Source: CAYMSO01 sp964393185 (lineage in GTDB: Bacteria; Patescibacteriota; Dojkabacteria; J137). Taken from it: DNA of 64,000 bases. The stretch lies in contig CAYMSO010000007.1 of NCBI GenBank assembly GCA_964393185.1, positions 1-64,000 on the forward strand, given 5' to 3'. Below are positions 8,519 to 16,224 of this stretch, piece by piece; position 1 is the stretch's first letter; every line of letters begins with the position of its first letter. Under the pieces are notes generated by a model. The model was not told the DNA's origin and made no database searches. It saw nothing but the letters and a program-made list of their open reading frames with translations. The position numbers and the translations under genes were made by a program.

Positions 8519-9628
8519 CTAATTAAAAGGATTATTTAGCCTTTGTGCACTTTCGTCTAAAAGTATATACAAATTGTTATTTAAATAACCGTTTTTATCT
8601 ATTTTGGCTTCGTGTAGTACGTCTTTACTTAAGTTTGAAGTATTTCCATTTAATGAGATAGAAGCTTTATATGTTCCTTTTGCTATATTTGTATGTACAG
8701 TACCTAACTCATCGCTTTTGAAAATTGCAACTTCGCCGTTGCTAAGCAGTATATTAATAAAAGCACCTTTAATAGGATCCCCCGTCTTAGCATCAAGGAT
8801 TCTTCCAGATGAAGCATTCAGCCGTTCATAAATAACAAAAATATTCCAGATTAAGGCAATTCCATACATGCTAGCTTCAATGTAACTACCGGCTATTGGG
8901 AAAATAAATACGCCATAGAAAGATCTTAAAAAGTTAGCAACAGATAAGATAAACAAGTAGGCTAAAAGATAAGTATATAGTTTCGGTCTTAATGAATATA
9001 AAGTAGTTCTTATATCGCGTACATTATCTTCGAATTTTGATAGTGGTATATCTTCTATAACTTCACCTCTTAGTAATCGTTGAATTTCTGGTGGTAATTC
9101 TTTCGAAAATGGTTTATATCCTTCTGCCATTACTTCAATTTTGTGAGAAACGTCTTTATTTGGTATGAATAATTTGTATTTACCCTCGAAATCCGAAACT
9201 CCTTGACCAACATTTACTAAACCATTTTCGTCTTTTTTGTACAATCGTAAAACTGCTAGTGGTACTGCTTTGCCACTTTTTTCGTCGAAAACTTCTCCCC
9301 AAGTTTTTCTTTGTCTAGGAATAGCCAAAAAATTAAAGAGCATCAAAGCCTCCAAGATTGTTCTGCCTTTATACAATATAAACGTTCCTGCAATAGCCGA
9401 TAAAAACGAGATAGCTGTAACATAAAGGTAGGTATTATGATAAATGTAAGAAAAAATATAGATGCCTCGATCATAAGGCTCATTATACTCAAACTGTTCC
9501 GTAGGTATTGTTGTAGAAGCAGAAAAAAACTCTATAACCTCTTCGTAAGGAAATACAGTTATTATAATGCGCAGAAAAGTTATAAAAAGTACTAAAGCAA
9601 AAAAGATAACTTTAAGAAATTTTTTCAT
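8519..9628 (-). CDS. Membrane protein with two carboxypeptidase-regulatory-like (beta-sandwich) domains
   Basis: 369 residues. Four membrane helices are visible: ~4-25 (a signal anchor), ~60-84, ~212-232 and ~238-262. Between the second and third is WGEVFDEKSGKAVPLAVLRL...GVSDFEGKYKLFIP, and after the fourth a similar unit with GRILDAKTGDPIKGAFINIL and DELGTVHTNIAKGTYKASI. Both match the pattern of carboxypeptidase regulatory/CNA-B-like beta-sandwich domains used in surface proteins. It follows the cohesin-like gene by 7 nt, so the pair probably forms an envelope operon. Specific role unknown. Confidence 0.65.
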   Translation of the reverse strand: MKKFLKVIFFALVLFITFLRIIITVFPYEEVIEFFSASTTIPTEQFEYNEPYDRGIYIFSYIYHNTYLYVTAISFLSAIAGTFILYKGRTILEALMLFNFLAIPRQRKTWGEVFDEKSGKAVPLAVLRLYKKDENGLVNVGQGVSDFEGKYKLFIPNKDVSHKIEVMAEGYKPFSKELPPEIQRLLRGEVIEDIPLSKFEDNVRDIRTTLYSLRPKLYTYLLAYLFILSVANFLRSFYGVFIFPIAGSYIEASMYGIALIWNIFVIYERLNASSGRILDAKTGDPIKGAFINILLSNGEVAIFKSDELGTVHTNIAKGTYKASISLNGNTSNLSKDVLHEAKIDKNGYLNNNLYILLDESAQRLNNPFN

Positions 9629-9635
9629 AGCAATC

Positions 9636-10313
9636 CTACAATAATCTGATTTTTATATTTTTAATAAACGATGCTTTAATATCCACAATAGATTTGAAAA
9701 ATATTTTTTGTAAATCTTCAATCTTTACATTTACTATTTCTTTCTGATCCGGTCTAACAGGTTGAGATGATAGGCACAACTTTCCATTCCACACTAAAGG
9801 TGCTTCGCATTTAGAATAAAGTAATAACTTTAAATGATTAAAATCTGAAGTATTACTAAGAGTATTTGGATAACCAAGTTTTGTAGAATGATCAAATTCT
9901 AGCCAGGTATCTTGTAGAGCAAGAACTTTAAACTTAATACTTACTAATTTGCTACCCATAGTGTAACTTCCATACACGCCTCTTTTTGCCACATCAATAG
10001 CTACTTTTCCACTTGAAGAATCTACTATTTGATTTATACCCAACGATTGATCGTCTACATTTAGCTCTGCAAACTCTAGCACCTCTGGATCATAATTAAT
10101 TAGTAATTCAGCAGAGGAGGCTGTTGAATGTGTTTTTAAAGTAACTTCAACTTCTATAAAATCTCCCAGATTTACAAAGCTCAAATTGATTGGATCATTT
10201 AACCTAAGACTCAGCTGGTTAAATTTATCTTGAGCTAATACTTTAGTACTGAAGTTTAATTGAAGACAAATAACTGCAACAATTACAATTATCAAATTTA
10301 AATATTTCACCAC
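9636..10313 (-). CDS. Secreted cohesin-like domain protein
   Basis: 225 residues with a signal peptide (hydrophobic ~4-22, cleavage near VLAQ). The next ~125 residues look like a type I cohesin fold: LGDFIEVEVTLKT, then LLINYDPEVLEFAELNVDD, then GSKLVSIKFKVLA. Cohesins bind dockerins in cellulosomes, but cohesin-like domains are also common in other bacterial and archaeal surface proteins. The start is GTG at 10313 (a second GTG follows) because no ATG precedes the signal peptide. The C-terminus is basic and may form a short anchor. The gene is upstream of and co-oriented with the 8519 membrane protein; no dockerin partner is visible here. Confidence 0.6.
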   Translation of the reverse strand: MVKYLNLIIVIVAVICLQLNFSTKVLAQDKFNQLSLRLNDPINLSFVNLGDFIEVEVTLKTHSTASSAELLINYDPEVLEFAELNVDDQSLGINQIVDSSSGKVAIDVAKRGVYGSYTMGSKLVSIKFKVLALQDTWLEFDHSTKLGYPNTLSNTSDFNHLKLLLYSKCEAPLVWNGKLCLSSQPVRPDQKEIVNVKIEDLQKIFFKSIVDIKASFIKNIKIRLL

Positions 10314-10582
10314 AGCGATAACTCTTTTGAAAAATTACATTGCATTATGCCATTAATTTTAAATAGCATCAAGCAAGCCTTAATCACTTTATAGATACTC
10401 CCTGCCTTCAATAAGATCTGAATTATCTCTAAAGCATTTGTAAATTAATCTTATCGATACATTTACAAATACTTTACTGTGAGTAAATTTTAGGTTTACC
10501 AACCACAAATATATTATACCTATGTTCTTGTTTTGGCCAGTAGCCAATACAGTACATGTATTTTATTTGTTACTTATTTTGT

Positions 10583-11212
10583 ATGGATAGAAGAATTTTT
10601 GCAAGCATGCTAACTATTCTTTCTTTAATAGCTGTAGTTGGAGGCAGCGCCCTAGCAATATTTAGGGATTTCGAACATATCCGTGGCAATACATTATCTG
10701 CTGGCACAGTTGATATTGAGCTGACCGATGGTACAGCACAATTTCCTAATCCAATTGTTGCAGAAGGTTTACTGCCAGGTGAATTTAGTAATTGGTCACG
10801 AGTTCTAGTTACTAATAATTCAAGTTCAGACGTAAAGCTATATTTCTATGTTACTGATTTGCATGGTGCGGCATGTACCGATACTAAGTTAGAGGTAGCA
10901 ACCGGCCTTACAAATGTAAACGAACATGAATTTAGTGTATTTAACTCAAACATCAATAACATACACGGAATTTACAACAAAGTAGAACTGACTGGATATG
11001 TATTTGATCCTGACATGCCAGTAAACGAAGTGGCAGCAGTTCAAATGAGAGCAGGTTTAGATGCAAATGCCGGAAACAATTCAATGAACGGTTCTTGCAA
11101 TTGGACTGCAGTGTTTGTAGCGGAGCCTTCGACTGAGGTCGATGTAGAACCTCCAACCTCTTATCCCGTATCTTCACCTGAAGATCACGAAGATAAGAAA
11201 GATAGAGATTAA
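10583..11212 (+). CDS. TasA/camelysin-family fibre protein
   Basis: From ATG 10583 (an ATG nine codons upstream adds an unlikely extension) the protein begins MDRRIFASMLTILSLIAVVG with a signal peptide ending near GSALAIF. It continues with FRDFEHIRGNTLSAGTVDIE, the typical TasA/CalY start in which a short aromatic/acidic segment leads to N-T-L/F-x-A-G-T. The middle contains LPGEFSNWSRVLVTNNSSSD, a beta-sandwich pattern of this family. The tail after ~190 is Pro/Glu/Lys-rich and low complexity. Family members polymerise into extracellular fibres after processing by SipW, encoded next door. Confidence 0.8.
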   Translation: MDRRIFASMLTILSLIAVVGGSALAIFRDFEHIRGNTLSAGTVDIELTDGTAQFPNPIVAEGLLPGEFSNWSRVLVTNNSSSDVKLYFYVTDLHGAACTDTKLEVATGLTNVNEHEFSVFNSNINNIHGIYNKVELTGYVFDPDMPVNEVAAVQMRAGLDANAGNNSMNGSCNWTAVFVAEPSTEVDVEPPTSYPVSSPEDHEDKKDRD

Positions 11213-11228
11213 GTAAGCGCATGCTTTT

Positions 11229-11257
11229 GGTTGTCCGCACTAGCGGACAACCTTTTT
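11229..11257 (+). terminator. Rho-independent terminator between the tasA-like and sipW-like genes
   Basis: A perfect 10-bp stem (GGTTGTCCGC with GCGGACAACC) has a 4-nt loop and is followed by TTTTT. It lies 16 nt after the fibre-protein stop and 18 nt before the signal peptidase ATG, so it could keep signal peptidase expression below that of its abundant substrate. Confidence 0.9.
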
Positions 11258-11275
11258 AATCATTAATAAGCAACA

Positions 11276-11809
11276 ATGAAAACATTGATAAAAATACTAT
11301 ATTATTTATTCATATTTGCTATATTTATTTTGCTAATTCTTACTTTTTTATCTGCAGTTGGAGTACCCAAGAACAATAGAGTATTCGTTGTAGAAACTGG
11401 TTCAATGCAACCTGAAATTAAAAAAGGTAGTTTAATTATAGTTCGTCCGGAAACTTCTTATAAAATTGGAGATATAATTACCTACAAAGCTTTTTCCGAA
11501 CTTGGAGGTCCTAAAGAGTTAACAATTACTCACAGAATTAAAAGTATTAAAGTAAACGAAGTAGGAGACACTTACTTCGAAACCAAGGGCGATGCAAATG
11601 ATGATGTTGACCCATTCCAAACTAATCAAATTGATGTTGTTGGTAAAGTAAACTTTCATATTCCTTTTATTGGCTATTTGATAGGATTTGCCAAAACTGG
11701 ATTGGGGTTCCTTCTTTTAATACTTATTCCTTCTATTATTATTATTCTGTTGGAAGTAAAAAGTATTCTAAGTAATTACAATAGACTTGATAATACTAAA
11801 AAGAGCTAG
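11276..11809 (+). CDS. sipW: SipW-type (S26B) signal peptidase I
   Basis: The 177-residue membrane peptidase has an N-terminal helix at ~8-28. The catalytic Ser43 lies in ETGSMQPEIKKGSLI, followed by the IGDIITY box. THRI with His86 stands where Lys occurs in ordinary bacterial LepB, marking the Ser-His ER/SipW type. GDAND is the conserved downstream box and a C-terminal membrane helix spans ~138-165. SipW enzymes remove signal peptides from TasA-like fibre proteins, matching the gene immediately upstream. The intervening terminator probably reduces read-through. The symbol is by family resemblance and synteny. Confidence 0.85.
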   Translation: MKTLIKILYYLFIFAIFILLILTFLSAVGVPKNNRVFVVETGSMQPEIKKGSLIIVRPETSYKIGDIITYKAFSELGGPKELTITHRIKSIKVNEVGDTYFETKGDANDDVDPFQTNQIDVVGKVNFHIPFIGYLIGFAKTGLGFLLLILIPSIIIILLEVKSILSNYNRLDNTKKS

Positions 11810-12090
11810 CTTTGATTTGTGCATACCTGTAAGGCTGCTAGGAACTTTAAGTTAATACATAATTATTAGATTTTTATTCAGTTGATTAAACATTTAGCCA
11901 TGTCTATAAGTTTAAGATACAAGCTTTCAGCAGTTGGATAAATGTTGTTATAATGCTAAAATAATGGCGATTATTATGATTATACTAGCTTAGTTTTGCG
12001 ATACAGCACTACTTTAAAAACTATTTGTTTCAAAATTGAAGAGTTATGTTAGCTCTGAGTTTTTGGAAATTTATGTATTGATGCCTTATA
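11810..12090. other. AT-rich intergenic stretch with no gene seen
   Basis: Between the signal peptidase stop and the decayed tRNA-His copy I find no credible open frame on either strand. Isolated TATAAT-like hexamers occur (for example near 11955) but lack a well-spaced -35 element. It may hold the promoter of tRNA-His. Confidence 0.5.
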
Positions 12091-12142
12091 GGTGGTCATA
12101 GCTAACTTGGTACCTGCCTGCTATCGCAGTCAGGCACTGAAC
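12091..12142 (+). pseudogene. Decayed 5' copy of tRNA-His with a hairpin insertion
   Basis: GGTGGTCATAGCT (12091-12103) is identical to the start of the intact tRNA-His at 12192, and TTGGTA and CACTG also match. About 22 bases of the D-arm/anticodon region are replaced by a near-palindrome at 12113-12134 (CCTGcCTGC, loop TATC, GCAGtCAGG). The T-arm and 3' half are missing. It cannot form a tRNA. Confidence 0.65.
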
Positions 12143-12191
12143 GTAAATTTCTAGTATAGAGGCTATATTTAAATTGGAATGATACTTCGTT

Positions 12192-12268
12192 GGTGGTCAT
12201 AGCTCAGTTGGTAGAGCGCCAGTTTGTGGCACTGGATGTCGAGGGTTCGAGCCCCTCTGATCACCCCA
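12192..12268 (+). tRNA. tRNA-His(GTG)
   Basis: Cloverleaf: G-1 at 12192 opposite discriminator C, the His identity pair; acceptor GTGGTCA with TGATCAC; D-stem GCTC/GAGC; anticodon stem CCAGT/ACTGG with loop TTGTGGC, giving anticodon GTG; T-arm GAGGG-TTCGAGC-CCCTC; CCA encoded. A large serine recombinase gene ends 6 nt beyond its 3' end in the opposite direction, so this tRNA marks the left edge of the accessory island. tRNA-His is one of the queuosine-containing tRNAs, of interest given the Q-salvage gene at 31113. Confidence 0.95.
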
Positions 12269-12274
12269 ATTTAT

Positions 12275-13747
12275 CTATTTCTCCACATTTTTTACGGATA
12301 ACAATGTTAACCAAGGCTCCTTGAAGTTCAAGCGGATCTGCTTGTCTTCTAAAATGATGTTTTCACCAATTGCCTTAAAAAGTCGTGTACGTTCCTCCCA
12401 AGTTCCTTGCCAGAATATCTTTTCCAGACTAAATGCATAGTCAAAGAATTTCTCAAACACATTTCGCACCTCATCACGGTTAAATCCAATACTATCCTGT
12501 ATTTCGCTGAGTTCGACCTGTCTTCTGTTAAGGGGTTCACGATGTTCTTCATACTCTTCCTTGGATAATTCACCTTCCAGACGCATTGTCAGAAGCCTAT
12601 CAAGCTTCTCAGAGATTTTATCGAGTTCGGCAGAGTTCTCCTTCCTTTTATTAATCTCAAAAACAAATTCTTCATCTAGCTTTCTAAGCACTATCTTCTT
12701 AAGTTTCTCTACCTGCTCCTGATTTAGTTCAACACTTTTAAGCTGCTCAACAATCATTGTTTCCATCTGGTCAACGGTTATTGGATCATTCCCGCAGTTA
12801 CCGTTCTTCTTTGTGCAAACAAGATAATAGTACTCTCTACCACTCTTTTTAGTCTTTTTGTATGCAGTAATGCTAAGTCCGCATTTACCACACTTCATTA
12901 GCTTGCGATAAGGTAGATCATGTTTGCTTTGTGAAGGCTTCATTTTGTCATTAAGAATATCCTGCAAACGATACCATTGTGATTTTGAGATTAGCGGCTC
13001 CCACTTGCCGACAGTCTCAGGATAATCCCCATATCTGAATACACCGCAATAAACCGGATTCCTCAGTATTCTATGAACCATAGATTTAGTGTAAGCTTTA
13101 CCTTTTTTAGTCTGCACTCCCATCTCTTTAAGTAATCTCCATGCCTGCGCACAATTCATCTTCTGATCAATAATCTTCTCAACCCACTGTGAATAAAAAT
13201 GTCCCCACTTTGGATCTGGTGCAATAGTTTTAGTTCCTTTAACCTGACCGACATTTACATAGAAGGCTGGTGCAGAGGTAGGCCACTCGCCTCGCATAAT
13301 CTTCTCTCTAATACCACGTTTTGTGTTGTAACTTAGCTCTTTTGAGTACTGTGAATTACTTCCTGATAAAACACCAAACATAATGTCATTTGTTGTGCTA
13401 TCTAGTACCTCCATAGGTGTTCGTATCTCGATAATTTGCCTGTCAGTCAGCATCTGACCAATTATGCCGCTCTCTAACTGATTCCTGCTTATTCTATTCA
13501 AGTGCCAACAAGCAATTCGAGAACATTTACCTGCCTTTATCTCATCAATCATTTTGTTGAATTCCTTGCGCTTATAAGGAATCTTAGCTGATTTCTCTTC
13601 TTGGAATATTTTTTTAATGGTAAGATTATTTTTAGCAGCATACTCCTTCATTTCACGTATCTGAGCGGGAATTGAGAGTTGCTGCTTGCCTTTATCTTCG
13701 CTACTTTTGCGACAGTAAAGGAAGTACTCCTGTTTTTTTGACTCCAT
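12275..13747 (-). CDS. Large serine recombinase (site-specific integrase)
   Basis: 490 residues with the expected architecture. The N-terminal resolvase domain contains LYCRKSSEDKG with catalytic Ser15 and the nucleophile-flanking Arg13, and further ACWHLNRISRN. A Recombinase domain follows (~150-260, ending near RILRNPVYCGVFRYGDYPE). The zinc-ribbon region (~285-325) contains CGKCGLSI and a later Cys pair. A coiled-coil segment (~340-420) precedes the C-terminus. It catalyses integration and excision of the element. It ends 6 nt from tRNA-His and faces it. The promoter region (13748-13955) contains repeated TATAGGT motifs that may be operators. The protein appears intact and likely active. 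Confidence 0.93.
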   Translation of the reverse strand: MESKKQEYFLYCRKSSEDKGKQQLSIPAQIREMKEYAAKNNLTIKKIFQEEKSAKIPYKRKEFNKMIDEIKAGKCSRIACWHLNRISRNQLESGIIGQMLTDRQIIEIRTPMEVLDSTTNDIMFGVLSGSNSQYSKELSYNTKRGIREKIMRGEWPTSAPAFYVNVGQVKGTKTIAPDPKWGHFYSQWVEKIIDQKMNCAQAWRLLKEMGVQTKKGKAYTKSMVHRILRNPVYCGVFRYGDYPETVGKWEPLISKSQWYRLQDILNDKMKPSQSKHDLPYRKLMKCGKCGLSITAYKKTKKSGREYYYLVCTKKNGNCGNDPITVDQMETMIVEQLKSVELNQEQVEKLKKIVLRKLDEEFVFEINKRKENSAELDKISEKLDRLLTMRLEGELSKEEYEEHREPLNRRQVELSEIQDSIGFNRDEVRNVFEKFFDYAFSLEKIFWQGTWEERTRLFKAIGENIILEDKQIRLNFKEPWLTLLSVKNVEK

Positions 13748-13841
13748 TCAATGTTGTTAATAATTTAAATATGCGGTTGTTTTCTACCGCAGTTAGTATC
13801 CATGTTGCCATAGTGTTTGATCTAGGTGATAGTCTATTCTC

Positions 13842-13948
13842 TATAGGTATAAGTTAATAATTAAATAATTAAAATAAAAATAAGTAAGTATATACATAAA
13901 TACCTATATAGCTTATAAGTAATATAGGTAAAGACTATAAATATAGGT
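13842..13948. repeat. Four TATAGGT repeats (iteron or operator-like) upstream of the recombinase
   Basis: TATAGGT occurs at 13842-13848, 13923-13929 and 13942-13948, and inverted (ACCTATA) at 13902-13908. The inverted and second direct copies form a perfect 8-bp inverted repeat, ACCTATAT...ATATAGGT (13902-13929). The cluster lies in the gap between the SpoVG-like gene and the recombinase start, where control of the recombinase or a recombination site would be expected. AT richness raises the chance background. Confidence 0.5.
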
Positions 13949-13955
13949 TTTATTC

Positions 13956-14264
13956 TTATACTTCTTCATCTGGTGTATTATCAGGTTCTTCCCCAGACTC
14001 TACTTTGTCCCAGAATGCTTTATATTTAGCTAATAAAAAGTCCTCAAACTTTATTCTGTCTTCTTCGTTTGGTATCCAAAAACACTTCATCTTGCCGTAT
14101 ATAGCTGGTGGTGTAACAAATAGGCTGCCAGTTCTACGATTCTCCATTATTCGAATGTGTGTGACTCTAACGCCATAGTAATTTATAGCTGCAAGAGCTT
14201 TGATATAACCTTTGTTTTTGAGCTGTATCTCTACGGTCATTTCAGTTAAGTTAAGTTTGCTCAT
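13956..14264 (-). CDS. SpoVG-like protein
   Basis: 102 residues. The core GYIKALAAINYYGVRVTHIR, followed by a RRTGSLFVTPP segment, matches the pattern of SpoVG (KA-A-I...V-V-IR-I...LFV-P), a small RNA/DNA-binding regulator. The C-terminus is acidic and lineage-specific. SpoVG-like proteins are also found in phages and plasmids, fitting this island. The ATG at 14264 overlaps the end of a 37-codon gene, implying coupled translation. Identification rests on motif similarity by eye, so a different small beta-sheet protein cannot be excluded. Confidence 0.55.
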   Translation of the reverse strand: MSKLNLTEMTVEIQLKNKGYIKALAAINYYGVRVTHIRIMENRRTGSLFVTPPAIYGKMKCFWIPNEEDRIKFEDFLLAKYKAFWDKVESGEEPDNTPDEEV

Positions 14265-14364
14265 TTTTTATCTGTCTTAATATTTGAGCTACTATGATCT
14301 CTGCAATTACTTGCAACAGATCATCAAGAGTCTCCTGTTTTGGTTTAGTTTTGCTTCTTGCCAT
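14251..14364 (-). CDS. Very small overlapping gene (37 aa)
   Basis: This frame starts at ATG 14364 (MARSKTKPKQETLDDLLQVI) and stops at 14251. It overlaps the end of the preceding gene by 20 nt and the start of the SpoVG-like gene by 14 nt. The basic N-terminus followed by an amphipathic helix is protein-like. Overlaps at both ends are typical of compact mobile-element operons. It may be a real microprotein or a translational coupling leader. Confidence 0.45.
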   Translation of the reverse strand: MARSKTKPKQETLDDLLQVIAEIIVAQILRQIKNEQT

Positions 14365-14662
14365 CTTTTATAAATTCTTCCCATTCTGTTGGAATGTATG
14401 CCTGCTTTCGACCCTCATCGAGATAGAACCCCGAAACTCGTACTGCCCTAAGCACTTGTGAGCGATTCCAGACGAACTGTGGAGACCTGTAAAAGCCGTA
14501 CTTGATGATGAAGTACAAAAGTAGATAATCACCAATCAAGTTGATACTGGAGAGCTTCCTGAGAGCTTTAAAAACTCCTGAAAGCGATCTATTAGGATTG
14601 CTTGAAAGCAAATACTCCAGCTTTGGCATTGCAGACTCCAATGACTGAACTGCACCCAACAT
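14345..14662 (-). CDS. Small hypothetical protein of the island
   Basis: 105 residues from ATG 14662 (MLGAVQSLESAMPKLEYLLS). A hydrophobic stretch at ~40-58 (SSINLIGDYLLLYFIIKYGF) is more like a buried helix than a membrane segment because it contains Asp and Lys. The C-terminus is basic. The arrangement (QVLRAVRVSGFYLDEGRKQAY) could be a small helix-turn-helix or winged-helix, but I do not recognise a family. It is the first of three overlapping small genes before the recombinase. Confidence 0.55.
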   Translation of the reverse strand: MLGAVQSLESAMPKLEYLLSSNPNRSLSGVFKALRKLSSINLIGDYLLLYFIIKYGFYRSPQFVWNRSQVLRAVRVSGFYLDEGRKQAYIPTEWEEFIKDGKKQN

Positions 14663-14759
14663 AATTTAAAAATAAAAATTTAAGTTGGTGCGATTATGCC
14701 AAGCTAGGAGCGTAAAGTCAGTGAATACCTAGTGGAACATTTGTGGAATTCTGGTGATA

Positions 14760-16055
14760 CTAATTTGTAGTTACTATTAGACCGTAACCGTATTTTGTTG
14801 AAGATTGGATTAGCTTCTTTAAAGCCTCTTTATTACTTGTGTCTTGAAATTTATCGATGAGATTTCTGCGAACGTATTTGATACTTTCACCGTATGCTTC
14901 ATGTGCAGGCACGTCGTCAAACCTAGGGTTATAAATACCAATTGCTTCAGCAATATCTTGATAGCCTACAAAATTACCTTTATTCACAATAAGTAATTTA
15001 ATAAACTTCCCTCCCTGACTTGCGGGACTTAAGGTTATATTTTCGCCTTTAAAGTTGAGTAGACTATTCGCTGGTTGATATTCAAGTCCTCCATATTCAA
15101 CAGTACCTTTCAACATATCAACTAATTCAGCAATTATTGTACTGTTCTCGAGTTCAACTTCTTCTTTAAGAATCGCATATAAATCCTCAACTCTACTAAA
15201 ATGAATTTCAAATTTCAGAGACTCACCATTATTAAACTTCGAATGGAAATCTGACAATGCTTTGCGATATTCACCTAAGTATACTTTTAGTCCCTGAATA
15301 GTAATTGCCCTCATGCGAATTAAATACTCTACTACACTAGTGTACTTAATCTTTACTACTAGATATGGCTTCCCGAATTCATCATCTTCATTAGATTCAT
15401 AGAAATCATATGATCTCACACTTAAATCTTGTTGCTTTATAAATTTAAAAATTTTTGATCTGCTACCTTCTCCTTTAACCTCAGTACGGAATAGATGCAA
15501 AAGTTTGATTACTTCAAGAGTCTCAGAACTTGTTAGAGATTCCAGGTTAATACTCGGGTCTGTAAAAGTAACAGCAGGTAGAGTAATTGAAGTGAATATA
15601 GAAAGATCTTTTTCCGTTTTTCCAACTGCTTGATCTTCAACTTCGTTCTCAACTATATATTCATCTAGTAAATCTTTAGTTTCAATAATTCTAAATTCAA
15701 ATGAACCATTTTTTAAATCTTTTATTACATTTGGAAACTGTAATATTAGCCATTTAAAGTCAATCTCCTCATCTGGAATGTTAAAGATAAATTTATTATC
15801 CTCGAACCAAAATGACTTACTGATAGCAAATTGTTTAAGTTGGAGTGGAATGCAAATAACTTGTCTATCGGTTAAAGGTGGTGTGGCTATGTAGTTGTCG
15901 GGTTCTATCATTGCGCCAAAAATTGCATTCGGAACGTAATCTTTATTCCTCTCTAAATAGGAGAGAAGGGAATTAAATTTTAGAATTGTTAGTAATTGTT
16001 CTTTGTTTAGCGTGTTCAAAGTATTACTAAATAATATATATAAATATTTATACAT
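14760..16055 (-). CDS. Island protein with C-terminal winged-helix (OmpR-like) domain
   Basis: 431 residues. The first ~320 residues are unrecognised, acidic and mixed alpha/beta. The last ~95 residues resemble an OmpR/PhoB-type DNA-binding domain: LSPASQGGKFIKLLIVNKGN (the segment leading to the first helix), ESIKYVRRNLIDKF (recognition-helix-like) and KLIQSSTKYGYGLIV, matching the G-Y-G-Y wing hairpin. It may therefore be a regulator or DNA-binding sensor of the neighbouring anticodon nuclease/RM operon, 169 nt upstream on the same strand. No receiver domain or membrane segment is seen. Function inferred only from the C-terminus. Confidence 0.6.
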   Translation of the reverse strand: MYKYLYILFSNTLNTLNKEQLLTILKFNSLLSYLERNKDYVPNAIFGAMIEPDNYIATPPLTDRQVICIPLQLKQFAISKSFWFEDNKFIFNIPDEEIDFKWLILQFPNVIKDLKNGSFEFRIIETKDLLDEYIVENEVEDQAVGKTEKDLSIFTSITLPAVTFTDPSINLESLTSSETLEVIKLLHLFRTEVKGEGSRSKIFKFIKQQDLSVRSYDFYESNEDDEFGKPYLVVKIKYTSVVEYLIRMRAITIQGLKVYLGEYRKALSDFHSKFNNGESLKFEIHFSRVEDLYAILKEEVELENSTIIAELVDMLKGTVEYGGLEYQPANSLLNFKGENITLSPASQGGKFIKLLIVNKGNFVGYQDIAEAIGIYNPRFDDVPAHEAYGESIKYVRRNLIDKFQDTSNKEALKKLIQSSTKYGYGLIVTTN

Positions 16056-16224
16056 CTTTTAGATTTTCAATACTGCCAACTGTTACTTCAATTTTCTCTC
16101 ATTCCCATCATTTTTTATCTCCGGGATGCGACCTAAATGCCTTCCGGGCAATCATATTGAAGATTGTGACTTTTTATTCAACTGCGACATTTCAAGGCTA
16201 CAAATTCGTCACAATTCTCAGTTT

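Noticed and set aside
10953..11240. Minus-strand frame opposite the TasA-like gene
   Set aside because: It is antisense to a clear family protein and runs through the perfect terminator.
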